Positions 30,650-34,912 of a DNA stretch of 34,912 nt are shown one piece after another. The notes below the pieces were generated by a model, which searched no databases, was not told where the DNA came from, and saw nothing but the letters and a program-made list of their open reading frames with translations. The stretch's first letter is position 1, and every line of letters starts with the position of its first letter. Location: NCBI GenBank assembly GCA_034211175.1, contig JAXHUH010000318.1, positions 1 through 34,912 on the forward strand, written 5' to 3'. Made by a program: the position numbers and the translations under genes. This DNA comes from JAXHUH01 sp034211175 (GTDB lineage Bacteria; Actinomycetota; Acidimicrobiia; Acidimicrobiales; CAIXPF01).

Positions 30650-32083
30650 ATGCCCCCTCTGCTCCGGCGCGCCCGCGCGCTCGTCCTCGCCGTCCTCGTG
30701 CTCTCGCTCGTCGCCGCGGCGTGCGGCGGCGACGGTGACGACGACACGGCCACCGCATCCGACGAGACCACCGCTGCGTCCGAGGACACCTCGACCTCCG
30801 ACACCGGCGCCGACGGCGATACCGGCGACGGTGATGCCGGTGGTGAGGGCACGGTCGGCTCCGCGGCCGACGAGATCACCGAGCCGGTGACGATCCGCTT
30901 CGAGAGCTACAACCTCGCCTCGGCCGGCGTGAACTTCGACGCCACGATGGAGATGCTCGAGGACTTCCAGGAGGAGAACCCGCTCATCACCGTCGAGACC
31001 GTCGGGACCGGCTCGGAGGAGATGTTCCCGTCGCTGCAGGCCCAGGTCGTGGCCGGTGACCCGCCGGACGTCGCCCAGGTGCTGCTGCGCGAGTGGGACC
31101 AGAACATCGAGAACCTGCCGCTCGTCGAGCTCGAGGAGGCGTTCGGCGACGAGGTCGACGAGCAGCTCGAGTCGGGCCACCCGTTCCACCCCCGGGCCCG
31201 GATGCTGACCGAGCGCGACGGGCAGATCCACGGCCTGCCCTACGTGTTCTCGACCCCGACGCTGTTCTACAACGCCGACCTGTTCGTCGAGGCAGGCCTC
31301 GACCCCGAGGACCCGCCCGCCACCTGGGACGAGGTCGCCGAGGCCGCGCAGGCCGTGGCCGACGGCACCGACGCCGACGGCGGCCTCTACATCGCCTGCA
31401 TCGAGCTCGACTGGTGCACCCAGGGGATCCTGCTCTCCAACGGCGCCCGGGTCATGAGCCCCGACCGCACCGAGATCACCTGGGCCAGCCCCGAGGCGAT
31501 CGAGGTCTACGAGTTCTGGCAGGACATGGTCGAGAGCGGCGCCCACGTCGACATGACCGGTGCCGACGCCCTCGACGCGTTCTCCGCCGGCCGCCTCGGC
31601 CTGTACCTGCAGACCAGCGCCGTGCAGGGACGCATCCTCGAGTCGTCCGCCGGGAGCTGGGAGCTGCGCACCACCGGCATGCCGGCGTTCGGGGACAAGG
31701 ACCCGGTGCCGGTCAACTCCGGCTCGGGCCTCGGCATCCTCGCCACCGACCCCGTCCAGCAGCGGGCCGCCTGGGAGCTGGTCAAGTACCTGACCAGCGA
31801 GGACTCGATGCAGATCATCACCACGCAGATGGGCTACCTGCCGCTGCGGCCCGACATGATCGACGACCCCGAGTACCTGGGCGACTGGGAGCACCGCGAG
31901 CTGATCCTGCCGAACCTGGACCAGCTCGACACGCTCGAGCCCAGCCTCTCGTTCCCCGGCCAGAACGCCCTGCAGATCCGCGACGAGTTCCTCGAGTCGC
32001 TGGAGCTGGTGCTGTTCAACGGCGCCGATGCCACCGAGACGTTCACCGCCTCCGAGGCCGACGCCAACGAGCTGGCCGGATGA
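30650..32083 (+). CDS. ugpB: Extracellular solute-binding lipoprotein, UgpB-like
   Basis: The 477-residue protein is a family 1 solute-binding protein. It has a lipoprotein signal (V-A-A-A-C, Cys25), an acidic Thr/Asp-rich tether to about residue 75, and a periplasmic-binding fold beginning 'EPVTIRFESYNLASAGVNFD'. Segments such as 'SLQAQVVAGDPPDVAQVLLRE', 'GLPYVFSTPTLFYNADLFVEAGLDP', 'FSAGRLGLYLQTSA' and 'VNSGSGLGILATDP' recall UgpB and related binders. It should catch the substrate outside the membrane. ATG at 30650 has AAGGAG 7 nt upstream. Its stop overlaps the phosphodiesterase start (ATGA). Ligand choice (glycerol 3-phosphate, glycerophosphodiester or sugar) is inferred from context only. 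Confidence 0.82.
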   Translation: MPPLLRRARALVLAVLVLSLVAAACGGDGDDDTATASDETTAASEDTSTSDTGADGDTGDGDAGGEGTVGSAADEITEPVTIRFESYNLASAGVNFDATMEMLEDFQEENPLITVETVGTGSEEMFPSLQAQVVAGDPPDVAQVLLREWDQNIENLPLVELEEAFGDEVDEQLESGHPFHPRARMLTERDGQIHGLPYVFSTPTLFYNADLFVEAGLDPEDPPATWDEVAEAAQAVADGTDADGGLYIACIELDWCTQGILLSNGARVMSPDRTEITWASPEAIEVYEFWQDMVESGAHVDMTGADALDAFSAGRLGLYLQTSAVQGRILESSAGSWELRTTGMPAFGDKDPVPVNSGSGLGILATDPVQQRAAWELVKYLTSEDSMQIITTQMGYLPLRPDMIDDPEYLGDWEHRELILPNLDQLDTLEPSLSFPGQNALQIRDEFLESLELVLFNGADATETFTASEADANELAG

Positions 32084-32988
32084 GCGCCCCGACCCACCCG
32101 ACCAACGGTCACGCCGAAGGCCCGACCGCCAGCCACACCGACGGCGCCGCCGTCCCGACCCGCGCCGACGCCACCGTGCTGGTCCAGCTGACCGATCTCC
32201 ACATCGGTGCGCCGGGGACCCACCCCTACGGCACCGACACCGCCGCCAACCTGCGCGTCGTCGCCCACGCGGTGCGCGAGAGCGGCCTCGAGCCCGACGC
32301 CGTGCTCCTCACCGGTGACCTGTCGGACCGGGGCGACGCCGCCAGCTACGAGCTGCTGCGCGAGCTCGTGCGCGACGAGCTCGAGCCGCTCGGCGCTCCC
32401 GTCCTCCCGGTCGTCGGCAACCACGACCACCGCGGCACGTTCCGCCAGGCGTACCTCGGTGAGGCCGACGGCCGGGACGACGACCCGTACCACTACGTCT
32501 GCGACCTCGACCGGGTCCGGATCGTGATGTGCGACTCGTACCTCGCCGGGCAGGTGACCGGTGAGCTCGGCGCCGCCCAGCTGGCGTGGCTGGACGACCA
32601 GCTCGCCTCTGCCGGCGATCGGGCCACGATCGTGGCCCTCCACCACCCGTCGGTCCCCCGGGGTGTGCCCCGCCCGGCCGACTACCTGCTCGAGGACCGG
32701 GCCGCCCTCGGCGAGGTGCTCGAGCGCCACGACGTCGCCGCGGTGCTGTGCGGCCACGCCCACGTGTCCGCCGTGTCCCACTTCGGCAACACGATGCACG
32801 CGGTCGCGCCGGCGACTGCGTACCAGCTCGACCCGACCCGCGGCGGTGGTGCGGCCCGCGCCTACGACGCCTGCGGGTACTCGGTGTGCACCGTCCGCGA
32901 CGGCCGGGCGATCGTCAACGCCGTGCGGGTCGAGCCGACCGGTTCGGTCCTCTACGAGCGGGAGGCGGTCGTTGCTGGTACCCGCTGA
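32080..32988 (+). CDS. Calcineurin-like phosphodiesterase (GpdQ/CpdA type)
   Basis: The 302-residue metallophosphoesterase carries the full two-metal motif set: D39-L-H41, 'GDLSDRG' (79-85), 'GNHDHR' (113-118), 'LHHPSVP' and 'CGHAHVSA'. This pattern is closest to class III cyclic nucleotide phosphodiesterases and the glycerophosphodiesterase GpdQ. The first about 30 residues are a low-complexity extension without a signal peptide, so it is cytoplasmic. Sitting between the binding-protein and permease genes, with an ATGA overlap upstream, it probably hydrolyses the imported compound, for example a glycerophosphodiester to glycerol 3-phosphate and an alcohol (inference). A cAMP phosphodiesterase role cannot be excluded. 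Confidence 0.82.
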   Translation: MSAPTHPTNGHAEGPTASHTDGAAVPTRADATVLVQLTDLHIGAPGTHPYGTDTAANLRVVAHAVRESGLEPDAVLLTGDLSDRGDAASYELLRELVRDELEPLGAPVLPVVGNHDHRGTFRQAYLGEADGRDDDPYHYVCDLDRVRIVMCDSYLAGQVTGELGAAQLAWLDDQLASAGDRATIVALHHPSVPRGVPRPADYLLEDRAALGEVLERHDVAAVLCGHAHVSAVSHFGNTMHAVAPATAYQLDPTRGGGAARAYDACGYSVCTVRDGRAIVNAVRVEPTGSVLYEREAVVAGTR

Positions 32989-33928
32989 CGCGGGTGTCCC
33001 GGTGATCACCGAGGAGGTGCGGGCGGTCCGACCGCCCGCCCTCCGGCGGGTGCTCGCCCACACCCAGCCGTACCTCTACCTCGTGCCGGCCATGGTCGGC
33101 GTCGCCGTGTGGATCTACTGGCCGATCCTGCGCACGCTGCGGCTCAGCACGGTGCAGTGGAACCTCCTGCCGACGACGCCCCAGCGAGACGTCGGGCTCG
33201 ACAACTACCGGGACGTGCTCGCGCTGGAGGAGATGCGCACCGCGGTCTGGAACACGGTGAAGTACACGGTCGGGCTGCTGCCGTTCTCGGTGATCCTGCC
33301 GCTGGCCATCGCGCTGATGCTGGCCGAGCTGACCGGCCGGTCGCGCAACGTCTACCGGGTGGCGATCTTCGTGCCGGTGCTGATGGCGCCGGTCGTCGTC
33401 GCCGTGGTCTGGCGCTGGATGCTGCACCCGACCAACGGCGTCGTGAGCGACGTGCTCGCGACGTTCGGGATGACCAGCCCGAACTGGTTCCGCGACGAGA
33501 CCCTGGCGTTGTGGACCATCGTCGGCATCACCGGCTGGAAGCTCGTCGGGTTCAGCGTGCTGATCTTCGCCGCCGGGATCGCCGGCCTCGACCGTGACGT
33601 GCACGACGCGGCCCGCATGGACGGCGCGACCCGGTGGCAGACCATCCGCCACGTGACCCTGCCGCTGCTGTCGCCGACGACGATGTTCATGGTCCTGCTG
33701 ACGTTGCTCCTGTCGGCGCAGTGGACGTTCCCGCTCGTCAACGTGCTCACCGACGGCGGTCCGCTCGACAGCACCACGAACGTCTACCACCTGCTGTGGA
33801 AGTTCGGCTTCCGCAATTTCAACGTCGGCTTCTCGTCCGCTGCCGCGGTCATCTTCTTCGTCGCGTTCGGGGCGTTCGCGCTCGTCTGCGTCCGGGTGAT
33901 CGACCGCTTCAGCTTCTACGACTCGTGA
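32972..33928 (+). CDS. ugpA: ABC importer permease, UgpA-like
   Basis: The 318-residue protein is a six-helix binding-protein-dependent permease. Membrane segments include 'YLYLVPAMVGVAVWIYWPIL' and 'LLPFSVILPLAIALMLA'. The EAA-type ATPase-contact loop is 'DVHDAARMDGATRWQTIRHVTLP'. TTG at 32972 is chosen because GGAGG lies 6 nt upstream; it overlaps the phosphodiesterase gene by 17 bp. GTG at 33002 is an alternative without a good ribosome site. It pairs with the next permease, whose start overlaps this stop (GTGA). Confidence 0.87.
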   Translation: MLVPADAGVPVITEEVRAVRPPALRRVLAHTQPYLYLVPAMVGVAVWIYWPILRTLRLSTVQWNLLPTTPQRDVGLDNYRDVLALEEMRTAVWNTVKYTVGLLPFSVILPLAIALMLAELTGRSRNVYRVAIFVPVLMAPVVVAVVWRWMLHPTNGVVSDVLATFGMTSPNWFRDETLALWTIVGITGWKLVGFSVLIFAAGIAGLDRDVHDAARMDGATRWQTIRHVTLPLLSPTTMFMVLLTLLLSAQWTFPLVNVLTDGGPLDSTTNVYHLLWKFGFRNFNVGFSSAAAVIFFVAFGAFALVCVRVIDRFSFYDS

Positions 33929-34854
33929 ACGCGCTCGCCACGTTCACCGAGGTGCGGCCCGACGGCGACGCTCCCGGCACCGACGTCGACGCCGATGCGG
34001 GGCCCGAGCCGACCGAGGTCACGCCCCCGCCGCCGTCGACGCGCGCCCGGTTCGGCCGCATCGGCAGCCACGTGGTCCTCGGGCTGCTCTCACTGGTCGC
34101 CGTGTTCCCCGTCTACTGGATGTTCTCGACCTCGCTGAAGCCGGCGAACGAGGTGTTCGACCAGTCGTGGTGGCCGCAGAACCCGACCCTGGAGAACTAC
34201 CGCGCGGTGTGGGACACCATCCCGATCGGGCGGATGTTGTGGAACACGGTGCAGATGGCGGCGATCGTGACCGTCGGCCAGCTGTTCGTCGCGCTCTTCG
34301 CCGCCTACGCGTTCGCCCGCTGGCGATTCCCCGGCGAGCGGGTGCTGTTCCTCCTGTTCGTCGCCACCTGGCTGATCCCGTTCCAGGTGACGATGATCCC
34401 CAACTACGTGCTGCTCGCCCGGCTCGGCTGGCTGAACACGGTGTGGGCCATCGTCATGCCGCAGCTCTCCGCGGCGTTCGCCATCGTGCTGCTGCGCCAG
34501 CACCTCAAGGCGTTCCCGTCCGAGCTCGTCGACGCCGCCCGCATGGACGGGGCGTCGAGCTGGGGGATCCTGTGGCGGGTGGTCGTGCCCAACATCCGGG
34601 CGCCGCTCGCCGCGCTGGCGATCCTGCTGTTCGTGTCGGCGTGGAACGAGTACTTCTGGCCGCTGCTGGCCATCCGTGACATCGACCGGTCGGTCGTCCA
34701 GATCGGCCTGCAGATGTACCTGTCCCAGGAGAGCGGCGACCAGTGGGGCCCGCTCATGGCGGCCGCCGGCATCGCGTCGCTGCCGATCCTCCTGCTCTAC
34801 GTCGTGCTCCAGCGCCACGTCATCGACGCGTTCGTGCGCTCCGGCCTGAAGTAG
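33925..34854 (+). CDS. ugpE: ABC importer permease, UgpE-like
   Basis: The 309-residue protein is the second permease of the CUT1-type importer. After an acidic, Pro-rich cytoplasmic extension of about 40 residues come six helices ('VVLGLLSLVAVFPVYWMFSTSLKP', 'FLLFVATWLIPFQVTMIPNYVLL' and others) with the ATPase-contact loop 'ELVDAARMDGASSWGILWRVVVP'. 'LFVSAWNEYFWPLLAI' is a strong family mark. GTG at 33925 overlaps the ugpA stop. It is the last gene of the operon within the window. Confidence 0.88.
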   Translation: MNALATFTEVRPDGDAPGTDVDADAGPEPTEVTPPPPSTRARFGRIGSHVVLGLLSLVAVFPVYWMFSTSLKPANEVFDQSWWPQNPTLENYRAVWDTIPIGRMLWNTVQMAAIVTVGQLFVALFAAYAFARWRFPGERVLFLLFVATWLIPFQVTMIPNYVLLARLGWLNTVWAIVMPQLSAAFAIVLLRQHLKAFPSELVDAARMDGASSWGILWRVVVPNIRAPLAALAILLFVSAWNEYFWPLLAIRDIDRSVVQIGLQMYLSQESGDQWGPLMAAAGIASLPILLLYVVLQRHVIDAFVRSGLK

Positions 34855-34859
34855 CGGCG

Positions 34860-34877
34860 GGCCCGACGTGCCGGGCC
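34860..34877 (+). terminator. GC hairpin after the importer operon
   Basis: GGCCCG-ACGTGC-CGGGCC forms a 6-bp stem with a 6-base loop starting 6 bp after the last stop codon. The remaining bases to 34912 are GC-rich without a gene. Confidence 0.45.
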
Positions 34878-34912
34878 GGCGAGCGTGGTGGGGCCCACCC
34901 TGCAGGGTCGGG

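Overview
The window is about 35 kb of very GC-rich, gene-dense DNA with frequent GTG and TTG starts, ATGA/GTGA stop-start overlaps, IclR, TetR and CGNR regulators, lipoproteins with acidic linkers and a DUF1918 gene. Together these point to a free-living actinobacterium, perhaps of the Acidimicrobiia type (inference; no rRNA or other marker gene is present). I saw no rRNA, tRNA, CRISPR array, insertion sequence or phage gene.

Layout. 134-1351: secreted TIM-barrel sugar isomerase-like protein. 1463-5612: TetR regulator with a 22-bp palindromic operator and an overlapping trio (homogentisate dioxygenase-like enzyme, alpha/beta hydrolase, HsaA-type flavin monooxygenase), probably for degrading an aromatic compound. 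5764-6784: divergent VOC protein and TetR gene with a doubled operator, bracketed by two identical 44-bp palindromes. 6857-11075, all minus strand: GH5 lipoprotein, polyphosphate kinase 2 and a lone chemoreceptor. 11335-17590: glycine betaine catabolism, consisting of a Rieske ferredoxin, dimethylglycine oxidase, monomeric sarcosine oxidase and Rieske oxygenase on the plus strand, with a convergent IclR regulator. 17703-20088: CGNR regulator and a three-repeat LPxTG surface protein. 20294-21376: a thioredoxin-fold gene with an in-frame UGA exactly at its redox-active site. 21454-23152: mtnA with a FucA-like aldolase (methylthioribose 1-phosphate salvage). 23204-25555: two paralogous small unknown proteins around a DUF1918 gene and two CBS-pair genes. 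25696-28032: MMPL transporter. 28300-34854: LysR gene divergent from a ugp-like ABC importer operon that contains a phosphodiesterase.

The most notable item is the 20294-21376 gene. Read through the UGA at 20642-20644, it gives one continuous 360-residue protein with the active site W-A-S-W-U-G-C-R. A 7-bp hairpin with a G-rich loop starts 13 nt after the UGA, where bacterial SECIS elements lie. It is probably a selenoprotein that ordinary annotation would split or truncate.

A second unexplained pattern is a set of four hairpins (5667, 6794, 16679, 21391). They have different stems but share end sequences, and all lie between convergent genes.

Metabolically, the betaine operon, the ugp-like importer with phosphodiesterase, the methylthioribose branch and the aromatic cluster suggest a scavenger of small organic nutrients, including possibly glycerophosphocholine-type compounds (inference).
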